Source of the DNA: Hyaloraphidium curvatum
Taxonomy: Eukaryota > Monoblepharomycota > Hyaloraphidiomycetes > Hyaloraphidiales > Hyaloraphidiaceae
Length of the DNA stretch: 64,000 bases
Assembly: GCA_025558095.1 (NCBI GenBank)
Contig: JAIVFI010000002.1
Location: forward strand, 1,178,001-1,242,000
Direction: 5' to 3'
Shown here: piece after piece, positions 21,245 to 31,821 of the stretch
How positions within the stretch are numbered: the first letter of the stretch is position 1
Layout: every line of letters begins with the position of its first letter
Made by a program: the position numbers and the translations under genes
Notes under the pieces: generated by a model
Told to the model about the DNA's origin: nothing
Databases searched by the model: none
Seen by the model: the letters and a program-made list of their open reading frames with translations, nothing else

Positions 21245-23896
21245 ATGGCAGACATTCCGAGCGACCTGGACGTGCTCCAGCACACCGAGACCGCGCCGAA
21301 GCGGGACCTCTACGCGACCTTCCGGGCCGCAGCGTCCCGCAATAGACAGCCCACCGCGCTCGGCCCGCGCAGACTCTCGGCGGCGGCCGAGCTCCGGCGT
21401 GAGCGGCAAAAGGCCGAGAGGAAGCAGGCAGTGAAGAGCTACTTCCTCGGCCTGTTCCCGCCGGTGGGTGGCACTCGTCGCGGGTTTTGGGGCCCGTCTG
21501 ACGGCGCCCGCAGCTGCAATGGATCCCGCTGTACTTTGCATCGGCAAAGAAGGCCGACGTCGAATCCGGGGCGGCCCAGAAACCGAAGGTTCAGAACGCC
21601 TTTCCCCTGGAAAGCTGGAAGAAGCTGCTGCAGAACGACGTGCTGGCCGGCATCCAGGTGGCGCTCATGGTCGTGCCGCAGGGCATGGCGTATGCGACGC
21701 TGGCCCAGCTGCCGCCCGTCTACGGGCTCTATTCGACGCTCTTTGGCATGTGCGTGCTCGGTCGTCGCGCTCGGTCTCGGCGGAAGCTGATCTGCCACCG
21801 CCTCCAGGTTCATCTACCCGCTCTTCGGCACCTCCCGCGAGCTGTCCGTGGCTCCGGTGGCCGTCAACGCCCTCCTCATGGCCTCGACACTCTCGGGCTT
21901 CGCCAACCCTACCTCCCAGGCCGACCTCTACCTCCAGTACGTCCTGGTGACCACCTTCCTCATCGGTGTCTTTTCGCTGGGCTTCGGCCTGCTCAACCTC
22001 GGCTACGCCGTGACGTTTGTGAGCCCCGCGGTGATCACGGGGTTCACCTCGGGTTCGGCGCTCGTGATCATGGTGTCCCAGCTAGAGACGCTGTTTGGGT
22101 TCTCGACCGAGAAGTCGGTCCGTAGTTACGTGCCCCGCAAGGGAAGGACAGAAGCTCATCAATGATGTTTCTTTTCCAGGACTATGCGCTGGTCACGCTG
22201 TACCGCTTCTTCGCCAACATCGCCAAGACCAAGTGGGTCGCGCTTCTGATTGGTCTCGTCTCCCTTGCGTGAGTGCATTGCTTGCTTGCCATTGACGCAT
22301 GCAGCTGATTTAATCGTCGCATCCAGGATCATGGAGGTCCTCAAGCGCATCAAAAAGGCCCGCCTCGTGCCGCGCCCCCTCGTCGTCGTCGTCATCTCCA
22401 CCATCATGGCCTACCTCTTCCAGCGGTTCGCCCCGCAGTTCCCCCTCCCCATCGTCGGCGAGGTGCCGCGCGGATTGCCACCGGTCACGGTGCCGCCCCT
22501 GGGCAATTCGGAGATCATGCTCAACTCGGTCATGCCCGCCTTCCTCCTCACCATCATCGGGTTCCTGCAGTCGATCGCCGTCACCCTCCGCTTCTCCGAA
22601 AAGCGCGGTTACGCCGTGCGCCCCTCACAGGAACTCAACGCCCTCGGCCTTGTTCACATCGTCTCCTCCTTCTTCTCGTGCTTCGACTCGACCGGCGGCT
22701 TCTCCCGCACCGCCGTCTCGGTCTCGGTCGGCACCTACTCGCAGCTCTCCTCCATCGTCACGGGCATCGGCCTGATCCTCGCCCTCCTCGTCCTGACCCC
22801 GCTCTTCTACTACATGCCCAAGAGCGCGCTGGCGGCCATCATCATCTCGGCCGTGATCCCGCTGGTGGACCCGGACGCGTACAAGCGGCTCTGGCGCATC
22901 GGCCAGCGGATCGATTTCTTCGTCGCCCTGGGGACGGCGATCGTAACGTTCGCCGTGACGGCGCAGGTCGGCATCGGCGTGGGCGTCGGCGTCAGCTTGC
23001 TCGGGGTGCTCTACAACATCTCGCGGCCGCATTCGACGGTCATGGGCAGGATCGTGCTCAGGACGAGCGACGAGAAGGAGGAGGTCGGCGAGGAGGAGGA
23101 AGAAGAGGAGGCGGACGCGAAGCACGAGGATGAGGCGCCGCTGCCTCCGATCAAGGAGGACGAGTGGGTCGGGGAGGCGCTGGCGAGGCGCGTTTCGAAG
23201 GCGGATGCAGGCGCATCTCCGGCATCGGCGGAGGTCGCCGAGGCCGCCTCGGCTGAGGTGCTTCTCCCGGGCGCCCCCGAACTGCCCAAGACCAAGCCTG
23301 CCGTTTCCGTCGCCGCGCAGGCCGACTCATCCGGCACCATGAACCAGCCGGGTAGCATCACCGTCTGGCGCAACGTGCGGCGCTATGCGACCGAGCAGAT
23401 CCCCGGCATCGTCATCTTCCGCTTCGACGCCAACCTGTGGTTTGCCAACGCCAACTACTTCCGCGAGCGGTGCCTCGCCGTCGTGCGACATCCCGACGAC
23501 TTTGGATACCGCGTCACCGGGCAGCAGCTGCCGGCTACGCCGGCCAACGCCGTGGCCTCGGATGCCTCCGGCGGGACGGAGCTGCGGGACCTTCCGGCAC
23601 CGCTGCCGACGCTTGCGATCGCGCCGCCGCCTGTCAAGTTCCTGGTGATCGACGCCACCCCGATGAACTCGATCGACGACGCCGGGTTCCAGTCCCTCGT
23701 CTCGCTGCGGGCGACGCTCAAGGACACGGCGGGCTGCAGGCTTCTGATGGCGGGCGTCAAGGGCCCATGCCGGGACGTGATCTGGCGCAGCACCAAGGGG
23801 TTCACGGAGAAGGGGAGCCTGGGGGACGACATGTTCTTCCGGGACGTGGATGCGGCCGTGGAGCACGCCGAGGCGGAGATGGCGGCGGGAGTCTGA
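21245..23896 (+). CDS. SulP-family sulfate permease with STAS domain
   Basis: Plasma-membrane anion transporter, probably importing sulfate. Exons 21245-21463, 21514-21749, 21808-22117, 22180-22268 and 22327-23896 give 807 aa. After a basic N-terminal tail the SulP core begins with NDVLAGIQVALMVVPQGMAY and LPPVYGLY, then FGTSRELSVAPVAV and SPAVITGFTSGSA. An acidic loop (about residues 505-535) and an Ala/Glu-rich linker precede a C-terminal STAS domain (FLVIDATPMNSIDDAGFQSL). Splice joins restore conserved membrane segments (LFGM/FIYPLF, SLA/IMEVL). The Glu-rich linker makes the protein longer than many fungal SUL proteins. Confidence 0.93.
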
Positions 23897-24830
23897 GTGG
23901 CATATATGGGTGGAATGGCACCAGCATAGAGCTCTTTGTCCCTAGATACAAAAAAATGGCCGATGCGGGTCCTCGGAAGCCATCCAACCGACTAGCTACG
24001 GAGCCCGCTGTCCCTGCGGCCAAGAGCCCGACCGGCGGCCGGGCGGACGAAGTGCCGCTTAGGGTCTGGTGGCAAACCACCACAAGGCGCCGCCCGGAAG
24101 CGGCGCTGCCTGCCCTTGCGGACCGCCGGGACGAAAACTGTTTGAACACGCCCCTGCGACTTTCCCGCAAGGAGCGCGGGGATCGGAGCACGATCGAGCG
24201 AGCTGGAGGCGGCCGAACGCCGGTGCCCGAAACGGCGGAGAATGGCTGGGCTGCGGAGGAGGGATCCGACACGGCCGCCGTTGCGGATGCAGGAATGCAT
24301 CGAGCTGATCTCTCTCCTGTCGGGAAGATTGAACAAAAGAGGTGTGTGGCAGACCCGGGTCCGCATTCGTTGGCGTCTCGGTCGACGTCCGGAGGTTCGG
24401 TTGGCTTCCGTACGGTCCTCCCCCAGTCCTTCAAAGGGGCAGCAGCAAAGACGGTTTGCCCACAAGCAGTGGGTGTCACAGCGCTGCCTTAATGAATCAG
24501 GACGCTGAGCATCCCTGGAGGAAGGTCCAGGCGCAAGAAGAAGGCCGACCGAGGCCAGGCTCCGTTTTTCCGGCGGCGGCCGCCGGCCGCAAGGGCAGTT
24601 GTTTTCGCCATCGCGCGGCCAAAGCAGACATGGAAAGCAGAGAAAAGACGACGGCAGCTGTCGTAGGCAGGAACATATTCACCTGATCCGCTGTGCGACG
24701 GCCGATCACTCCGCGCCGTGGGTGAATGCATCGGTTCGGAAGGGATCTCCTCGCACTCACGCGCTCCAGACCGATTCCGCCCCCCCACGATGGGCGTGCC
24801 TCCGCGCTAGCGCCGGCGTCCGAGGCCGCG
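23897..24830. other. Long intergenic region, nothing recognised
   Basis: Nearly 1 kb between permease and kinase. Open frames on both strands (such as 23802-24479 minus) have compositions expected of GC-rich non-coding DNA and no motif. An in-frame upstream ATG for the kinase lies at 24726. Probably 3' and 5' untranslated and promoter sequence. Confidence 0.5.
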
Positions 24831-27003
24831 ATGGACCGCGAGCGGCGCGCGGCCATCGACCACGGCCGCGCGCGGCGGCGCGACTTCCGCACCGTGCGCG
24901 TTCTCGGCATCGGCTCGAAGGCGGCGGTGAAGCTCGCCGTGCGGCTGTCGGACGGCCGCGAGCTCGCGCTCAAGTCGATCCGCAAGCCGGGCCGCCACGC
25001 CGACGGCGACTCGGCGGCCTCGGGCTCGCCGCAGCGGCCGGCGCACGCGGGCCCGCACGGTGGCGCGTCCGACTCGGCGGGCGACTACGCCGCGCTGGAA
25101 CGCGAGTGGCGCACCGAGGTCCGCGCCCTCGAGATCGTCGGGCAGCACGAAAACATGCCGGAGCTCATCGAGGCGTTCGAGACCTCGAGCAAGTGGTACA
25201 TCGCCCTCGAGTTCCAGCGCGGCGGCGACCTCTTCTCGCGGCTGGCCGTGATGGGCCAGTTCACGGAACTGCACGCCAGCGCCGTCATCGCGACAATCGT
25301 CAACGCCGTGCACTTTTTGCACGCCCACGGGATCGCCCACAGGGACCTGAAGTGGGCTCGAAAGGCTTGCCGACCGTCGCGAATATTGACCGGCGCCCAA
25401 AATTCCCCAGACCCGCCAACTTACTTATGAAGGACGAGTCTGAAAACTCCAACCTCTGCCTGGTCGATTTCGGCGCCGGGTTTGTCATGGACCGTGGCAT
25501 AACCGAGCAGGCCGCGACGAACAGACCCCTATCCTCCGCCGTCACCCGCCCGAGCGCCTCGCGGTCGACATCGGACCTCCATCGCCAGTCCATGAAGACA
25601 ATCACGGGTGGGCCACTCCGCCCGAATGTTGCCTGGATTCTTCGCGGCCTCTCACACGTGCTTTCTTGCCAGGAACGCCCTTCTACCTCGCGCCCGAGAT
25701 TGTCGTCGGGATGAGCTACACCACCAAAGTGGACATGTGGAGCCTGGGCTGTATTGCGTACCAGCTGCTTGTCGGCGTGACGCCCTTCCAATCCTCGGTC
25801 AGCTTCGAGCAGCTGTACCACCGGATCGTGACGGCCGACTACGCCTTCCCCGACGACATCCCGCTGTCGGACCTGGCGAAGGACTTTGTCAGCTCGCTCC
25901 TCGTTGCGGACCCCAACCGCCGCTTTTCCGCCGGGCAGGCGATGCGGCATCCGTGGATCCGCCAGGGCGTGCCGCCCTCGTACCTCCTCCTCCTCCTCGA
26001 ATTCAACCACGAGGCCAACCCGGACCTCTTTTCTGCCCCCTCTCTCGAGATACTCAACGACACTTCCCCGAATTCCGACTCATGGGGCCTCCGCAGCCTC
26101 CCGCGCCAGTCCGCGGGCGGCGCACCCTCACTCTCCGTGCCGGGCTCCCTGCCCGACGCCCTGCCCGGCGCGCTCCCCCTTTCCAAACAGCCCAGCGACG
26201 AGACCCTCGGCCGCTCCATCCGCTCGCGGTGGGAGCAGCAGGGTCGGCCCGGCGTCCTGCAGATCCCGAGCACCTCGTACCCGGGCCCGGCCGACGCCGC
26301 GAGCCCGCTCAGCGACGGCGACGTGGCCATGCAGGACGGTTTCCAGAGCGGCAACCTGAACCTGCCGGACCTCCTGCAGCCCATCCGCCGCGCCATCTCG
26401 GGTATGCCCGTATGGGCGTCGCCCTCGGGGCACCTGCAGGTCGGGGAGGACGACGACGGCGACGGCGGCGGGCCCGAGGTGGAAATCACCGCGGCCTCGG
26501 GCCCGCCCGAACCCACGCCATGGTTCTCCGGCCCCGCGACGGCCGGCGACGCGGACGGCCACCAGGCGGGCCCCCAGGCGGACGGGATGGCGGGGCAGTA
26601 CGCGTACGGGACCGTGTTTTCCGGGGGTTTCCCGGCCACGGGCGCGTTCCTGTGGGACTCGGTGGCGCCGGACGGGGAGGCGGACAACGACGAGGCGCCG
26701 ACGGAGCTGGAACCGGCGCCGCCGGCGGGCTCCTTCGGGCAGCCGGCGGGTTACCCCGCGGGCTACCAGGCGGGGCAGCACCAGCAGGGGGGACACGCGC
26801 CGTACGGACAGTTCGGGCAGTACGCGGGGTACTGGGCGCCGCAGGGGCCGCAGGTCCCCTTTGCCGGACGGAGGGGGTCGGCGGGGCTGGCGGAGCCGTA
26901 CCAGGGCGCGGCCGAGGGCGAGGGGAACCGGAGCGGCGAGATCGCGAGGGTCAGGGGGCTGGTGTCGGATCTCGCGGGGTTCGGGTTCGGGAGGTCGGGG
27001 TAG
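24831..27003 (+). CDS. Ser/Thr protein kinase, CaMK-like, with long Gly/Pro-rich tail
   Basis: Exons 24831-25351, 25411-25607 and 25673-27003 give 682 aa. Kinase features: LGIGSKAAVKLAV (glycine loop), ALKSIRK (Lys), HRDLKPANLL rebuilt across intron 1, LVDFGAG (DFG) and GTPFYLAPEIV rebuilt across intron 2, then DMWSLGCIAYQLLVG. All catalytic residues are present. A Ser-rich insert of about 45 aa lies between DFG and the activation-segment end, where regulation usually acts. The 340-aa tail is Pro/Gly/Ala-rich with no domain. An in-frame ATG at 24726 would add 35 aa; 24831 is preferred because the kinase-flanking basic segment starts there. Confidence 0.87.
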
Positions 27004-27164
27004 CCGGGCATGGTGGTAGTGTGCGCCGGGGATGGGGCGATGCCAGAATCGAAGCCGATCTAGCCGGGCGACGTTGGACATTTCCTCGTCCTCACAGAGG
27101 CTTATGCTTCTGCAGTTCGTGCGAGTTCATTTCGGATCAAATGGCATCCACCGTCCATCGAATG

Positions 27165-29747
27165 CTACCTGACTACGGTCAAGGTCTTCCTCGCTGTGGC
27201 CTGCAGCAGCGTGGTGGTGCCGAGGAAGCGCGCGGTGACGGTTGTCCTCCCCAGGGCAGCCCTCGCCGGCACCAAGTAGTTGGCCGACGCCGTTCCTGCG
27301 GCGTTGGTTGTCCCGTTGACCTTGGCCCCGGAGCCGACCTGGAATTGGATGACTAGCTTTGACACCGGCTTTCCCGCAGAGTTCAGAGCTCTCGCGGAGA
27401 TCGCCACCCTTCTCCCACGACGGGCGCTCGCCGGCGCCGAGACCGACAGCCTCACGGCACCTTTCGCCCTGCAGGATTTCCCGTTGCCATAGAATGCGGC
27501 CTTGCAGGTGCAAACAACTGCGGTGCCGTCTGGCCTGATGGAGCATGTTGCGTTGGCGGAGCATCCGCCGTTCGGCCTGGTGAGGCACTTCGACCTGCAC
27601 TGATAATAGTGTCCGTCGAGAGTGTAGCCGGATTCATAGCCACCGACGCAGACGCATTCGGGGTACCCGTGGATGCTGTTTATTGCGCACTTGGCATGCG
27701 CGTCGCAAACCGGATAGTCGGGCCTGCATTTGCAAGTCCGGGAAGATGGGCCGGTGCGGACGCACAGCGCGTATTCTGTGCATCCGCCATTGTTGAAGCA
27801 CGGGTCGGGCAAGCAGTTTCGGCCGTCGCCCAGGTAGCCTTCCCAGCAGGTGCAGACGGGCCCGCTGGCCGAGGGGGCGCAAGTCGCTTGCGGCGAGCAG
27901 CCGCCGTTGTTGTTCACGCACGGGTCCGCCGTGCAGGTCAAGCCGTCCCCGAAGAAGCCGTCATTGCACAGGCAGAAGGAGGAGCCGCCGTAGCGGACGC
28001 ATGAGGCCGACGGCGAGCAAGCGCCGTTGCACGGCGCGCGGATCTCTTGCGGGGCGCAATCCGAGACGCCTGTGCCCCAGGGCAGCACCGCTGCCGCGGC
28101 CCGGGCGCACCATCCGGTCATCTGGTCGTCCACGCTGCACACGTATCCGACCTCGCCCGAAGGGTGCGGTTCCGGCTCCCCCGGCGCGAGGGAAGTGCAA
28201 GCCGAGTCTCGGTAAAAGGAGCAGCGCCCCGCATCGGAGCCCCTGCACTGCACGCCGCCTCCGGTGCCGTGGTACCTGGCGAGGACGCGATCGCCGTTCT
28301 CGCCGCAGAGCTGCACGCATTTCCACGCGCCGCGAGGTGTTGGAATCGGAGGGTCAGGCGGGGTGCCCCCTGGAAGAGGGCGTGCGGGGTCCATTCCCAG
28401 ACGATACAGGATTTCCGTGTCGTTGTAGGCCTTGTCCGATCGGTCCAGGATCTTCCAGAATATGTCTGCCGGGACGGTGCGAGCCAGGTTGGCGGCGCAG
28501 GCGGGGTCCGTGATGGAAGGGTAGTTATAGTCGTCGAAGCACCTGGCGGAGTACGTCTTGGAGCCCGCGCAAGCTATCGATCCATTGCCGGTGCGTCGAA
28601 GGATGCGGTAAGTGTACGTGCGCTTCGAGTACTCGGAATCGTAGGTGCTCGGCGTCCGTCTCACGACCGTCCACGGCCCAGCGCTGGGATCCGGCTCGGA
28701 CTGCGTATAGTTCTCGTTCTGGTTCGTGCGAACGGGCGTGAACGTGCAGTTGTGCCCCAGCATGGCGTTGAAACTCGTCATGCCCGTCGTTGCAGCCAGC
28801 GCACGGGGGCACCAGGCGGCACCCGCAGGGCAGGGCACAGTCGGCCACGAGGTAGGCGGCCCCCTGTCCGCGGCAGCGGTGACCGCCCACGACTGGTTCC
28901 GCCCGAGGACGCTGCAGCACGATCCGGGAAGAACCATGCACGATCCCGAGCCATCGGTGAGGCAGGCCGCACGGCCAAAGGAGTCGCGCTTCACCAGCAG
29001 GCCCTCCATGAAGGCGTCGTCGTTGGGGATGCAGGCAAAGTAGGTGCCCCCATAGTCCACTTCAGGGCCGGAGCTGAACAAACCACCGAAGGCTGGGCAC
29101 GCCATGGCGGCCCTACAGGCCTGCTTGCCGCTGACGGAGGCGGAGCCATCATTGGGATTGGCAATGAGGTGCGTCGCTGCAAGGACCCAAGACGACGGCC
29201 CCGCTTTCGAGCTTCCTTTCCTCAAAGCATTGAGCGAGTCCCAGCGGCATGGTGCGGTCGAGTTGCAGCGCAGGCTGAAGTCGTAGCTCCTGGAGTAGGG
29301 AGGACCGCGGTAGACGCCGTCGGCGGCCTTGAAGAAGCATTTGCCGGCATCCTCGCCGACGGTCATGTTTGCGCTCCACGAGGATGTCGTCAGACTGTTG
29401 GTTGCAATGCCGCAGGTGACCCTGGTGTCGTTGGCATACGATTGGCAGGTCATCGGCCTCCTGTTGGCCGGGTCCCCGCACCCCTCGGGGCAGTACCAAG
29501 ACCCGTAGGCGCACGTGTCATAGCTCGAGGTGTAGTAGCACTGGTTGTCGACGGTGACCCTGCAGGCCGGTGTGCCCATGGCGGGTTCCGTGAAGTTCTG
29601 GTAGTAGTAGGAGCTGCAGGACGGCGACGTCCTCGGGCGGATCCCGTGCGGGTCCGGCGCCGCGGCGGCGCCGGCGAGCAGCGCCGCCGCGATCGCCGCC
29701 CACAATGCGAATGTGCTGGTGCGGAGTGTCCTTTGTGACTTAATCAT
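27165..29747 (-). CDS. Large secreted multi-EGF protein with C-terminal Ig-like domain (paralogue A)
   Basis: Single-exon 860-aa secreted protein. A signal peptide (ALWAAIAAALLAGAAAAP) is followed by about 550 Cys-containing residues of unknown family (YYYQNFTEP; CGENGDRVLARYHGTGGG), then EGF-like repeats (CNDGFFGDGLTC, CWEGYLGDGRNC, CKAAFYGNGKSC). The last 95 aa form a beta-rich domain like bacterial Ig-like or filler domains (SARRGRRVAISARALNSAGK to TLTVVR). Closely paralogous along its length to the plus-strand gene at 40970, 11 kb away in opposite orientation. Absence of introns in so long a gene is notable here. Adhesion or wall-matrix function is inference. Confidence 0.85.
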   Translation of the reverse strand: MIKSQRTLRTSTFALWAAIAAALLAGAAAAPDPHGIRPRTSPSCSSYYYQNFTEPAMGTPACRVTVDNQCYYTSSYDTCAYGSWYCPEGCGDPANRRPMTCQSYANDTRVTCGIATNSLTTSSWSANMTVGEDAGKCFFKAADGVYRGPPYSRSYDFSLRCNSTAPCRWDSLNALRKGSSKAGPSSWVLAATHLIANPNDGSASVSGKQACRAAMACPAFGGLFSSGPEVDYGGTYFACIPNDDAFMEGLLVKRDSFGRAACLTDGSGSCMVLPGSCCSVLGRNQSWAVTAAADRGPPTSWPTVPCPAGAAWCPRALAATTGMTSFNAMLGHNCTFTPVRTNQNENYTQSEPDPSAGPWTVVRRTPSTYDSEYSKRTYTYRILRRTGNGSIACAGSKTYSARCFDDYNYPSITDPACAANLARTVPADIFWKILDRSDKAYNDTEILYRLGMDPARPLPGGTPPDPPIPTPRGAWKCVQLCGENGDRVLARYHGTGGGVQCRGSDAGRCSFYRDSACTSLAPGEPEPHPSGEVGYVCSVDDQMTGWCARAAAAVLPWGTGVSDCAPQEIRAPCNGACSPSASCVRYGGSSFCLCNDGFFGDGLTCTADPCVNNNGGCSPQATCAPSASGPVCTCWEGYLGDGRNCLPDPCFNNGGCTEYALCVRTGPSSRTCKCRPDYPVCDAHAKCAINSIHGYPECVCVGGYESGYTLDGHYYQCRSKCLTRPNGGCSANATCSIRPDGTAVVCTCKAAFYGNGKSCRAKGAVRLSVSAPASARRGRRVAISARALNSAGKPVSKLVIQFQVGSGAKVNGTTNAAGTASANYLVPARAALGRTTVTARFLGTTTLLQATARKTLTVVR

Positions 29748-29953
29748 TTGGTTTGGCTGCGTGTGGCGAAGCAGGGAGCGAGGTTGCAGTCATCCTTGGC
29801 TAGCCCTGGTCGGGACCCTGAAGCCTGAAGCCATGCGACCCTGCAGATCGATTCGCAAGCCGACCTGTCGAACGGACTCTGGCCGTCGTCTGCATTTGCA
29901 TCCCCGTAACGAGGCTCCACCCTGCCGCATAGTAAACGCGCCACCCATCACCA

Positions 29954-31618
29954 TCAAGACACCTCGCACGGCTCGCCCCCGGGTTCCCCATCTCCGGCCG
30001 CCCCGCCCGCCGTGTAAACCACGCTCTCTTGCCCCAGCAACCCCACCACATCCTGCAGCTCCGCCTCCCTCCTCCCCTCGGGCCTCGCCGCCGCCCTCCC
30101 CGCCGCATCCGCCACCCTCGCGACCCTCTCGATCGCCTTGCCCACGCCGAACCCGTCGTCCCCGTCCAGCCCGACCGTTGAGCCCGCCAGCGTCCTGCCC
30201 AGCTCCCCCGCGGCACTCGCCAGCTCCCTCACCATCCCGCGGAGGAGCGCGACCTCCCTCTCCAGCGCCGCGATCCGCCCGTCCCACGGCGGGCGGAGAA
30301 GGTACCTCTTCATCCCCTCGAGCTCCTCCCTCGCACCCGAGGGCAGGTCCTCCCGCGCCAGCAGCACCCTGGCGGGGTGGTCCAGGGTGCCGCCCAGCTG
30401 CAGCGCATCTTTGAGGGTCCACGAGCCCTCGGGCGGGGAGCCGGCGGATGCTTCGAGCGCCGCGCGGAGGGCGGCGAGCGAGGACGGGGTGGAGAGGGAG
30501 AGCAGGGCGTGCAGGACGGATTGCAGCGCCCTGAGCGCCGGGACGCGGCCGGGGGCGGTGCGCTGCAGGGTGGAGAGGTGCGACGCCTGCTTGCTCGCGA
30601 GGAGGGCGAGGAGGGCGGTGCCGGCCGCGGAGTCGGAGGGCAGCACGCCGCGGGAGGTGGGAGGGAGGGTGGCGAGTGCGAAGAGCGCGGCGACCAGCGC
30701 TTCGGGCCCGGATTGGGCGGCGAGAAGTGCGGTCACGGCCACGGGATCGGCCTTGGCAAGCAAGGCTTGCGTGGCGACGAGGAAGGCCCTCTGCGGGGGG
30801 GATCCCCTTGCGGTGCCCGTGGCCGTCGTTTCCGCGAGGAGCATGCGCAGATCGGAGGATATGGCGAGCCGTGCCGCGACGGCCGCAAGCTCCTCGAGAG
30901 CGCCTGGGACGAACTCGGCCGGAACCCTTGCAGGCAACCGCAGCACCAGCTCCATCGTCTCGCGACGGACCCTCTCCTCCGTTTCCTGCGACGCAATCGT
31001 CTTCAGCGCGAGCTCCACATCCGCCAGCGTCATCGAAAAGTCGGGAACCTTGGAGCGCCGCAGCAGCCTCTCGCTCTCGGGCAGCGCGGCCGCCGCCTCC
31101 GCCGACGGCGCGACGGTGATGTCCGTGGGGCCTGCTACCAGCGTGTATGGAGGCAGCTCGTCGCCCCTGGGTTCGGGGAACGCGTCCGCGGGCGCCGGTT
31201 GCGGTGCGGGGGACGCGTTCCGAGGCCTGGCGAGCGACGACGCCCGCGGCGGGGCCACCGGCGCGTCCCCCGCCATCCCAGCGAGCCCGATCCCGCCATC
31301 CTGCCCGCCGCTCCCCGGTCCCAGCAGCCCCAGCCTCTCCAGATCGCCCCTCGTCACGCGTTCCGTGATGGTCCCCGCGGCGTGCCAGGAGGGCAGCAGC
31401 GCCGTGATCTCGTCCTGCGACGCGTCCTCGCCGAAGCTCTCGATCACGCCGTCGCAGAACTTGAGCAGCCGCTCGTCCGGGGGCGGCGCGGCGTCGAGGC
31501 CGTTGCGGATGGCGAAGCGCTGCGCGATGAGGGAGGCGAGGCGGAAGGAGCCCTCGTGGTGCACGGGGGCGGTACCGGCGGGGCCAGCGGCCGGTTTGGA
31601 CTTGGTATTGGAGCCCAT
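29954..31618 (-). CDS. Unknown helical-repeat protein
   Basis: Single exon, 554 aa from the ATG at 31618 (MGSNTKSKP); the open frame extends upstream without a supported start. Residues 30-110 are mixed, 115-190 Pro/Ala-rich, and 195-480 a series of amphipathic Leu/Ala-rich helices that could form a superhelical repeat (LALKTIASQETEERVRRE; LEELAAVAARLAIS). A coiled-coil stretch follows (RIAALEREVALLRGMV). No signal peptide, no membrane helix, no catalytic motif. A scaffold or armadillo-like role is possible but unsupported. It lies tandem with the Sel1 gene upstream, about 200 bp apart. Confidence 0.6.
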   Translation of the reverse strand: MGSNTKSKPAAGPAGTAPVHHEGSFRLASLIAQRFAIRNGLDAAPPPDERLLKFCDGVIESFGEDASQDEITALLPSWHAAGTITERVTRGDLERLGLLGPGSGGQDGGIGLAGMAGDAPVAPPRASSLARPRNASPAPQPAPADAFPEPRGDELPPYTLVAGPTDITVAPSAEAAAALPESERLLRRSKVPDFSMTLADVELALKTIASQETEERVRRETMELVLRLPARVPAEFVPGALEELAAVAARLAISSDLRMLLAETTATGTARGSPPQRAFLVATQALLAKADPVAVTALLAAQSGPEALVAALFALATLPPTSRGVLPSDSAAGTALLALLASKQASHLSTLQRTAPGRVPALRALQSVLHALLSLSTPSSLAALRAALEASAGSPPEGSWTLKDALQLGGTLDHPARVLLAREDLPSGAREELEGMKRYLLRPPWDGRIAALEREVALLRGMVRELASAAGELGRTLAGSTVGLDGDDGFGVGKAIERVARVADAAGRAAARPEGRREAELQDVVGLLGQESVVYTAGGAAGDGEPGGEPCEVS

Positions 31619-31821
31619 GGAGGCGGGATGCGGGTCGGAGGGCGGGTATCGACGAAACCTATTGGTCGGTTCTTCCGCCGGCAATCCCTTCCAGAACCCG
31701 TTGAGGTCCGCCGAAACGGCAATCCGGACCGATCGATGCGCACCGTCTCGACCGCGAAGCGCGACATCTTGGTATATTGTAATCGTTCTCGGAGCTACAT
31801 CGGCTGTATCCATCTGCTGCT

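Noticed and set aside
23802-24479. 225-codon minus-strand frame between permease and kinase
   Set aside because: Low-complexity Ser/Pro/Arg composition and overlap with the permease 3' end; typical random GC frame.
28047-29738. 563-codon plus-strand open frame antisense to paralogue A
   Set aside because: Antisense shadow created by third-position GC in the real minus-strand gene.
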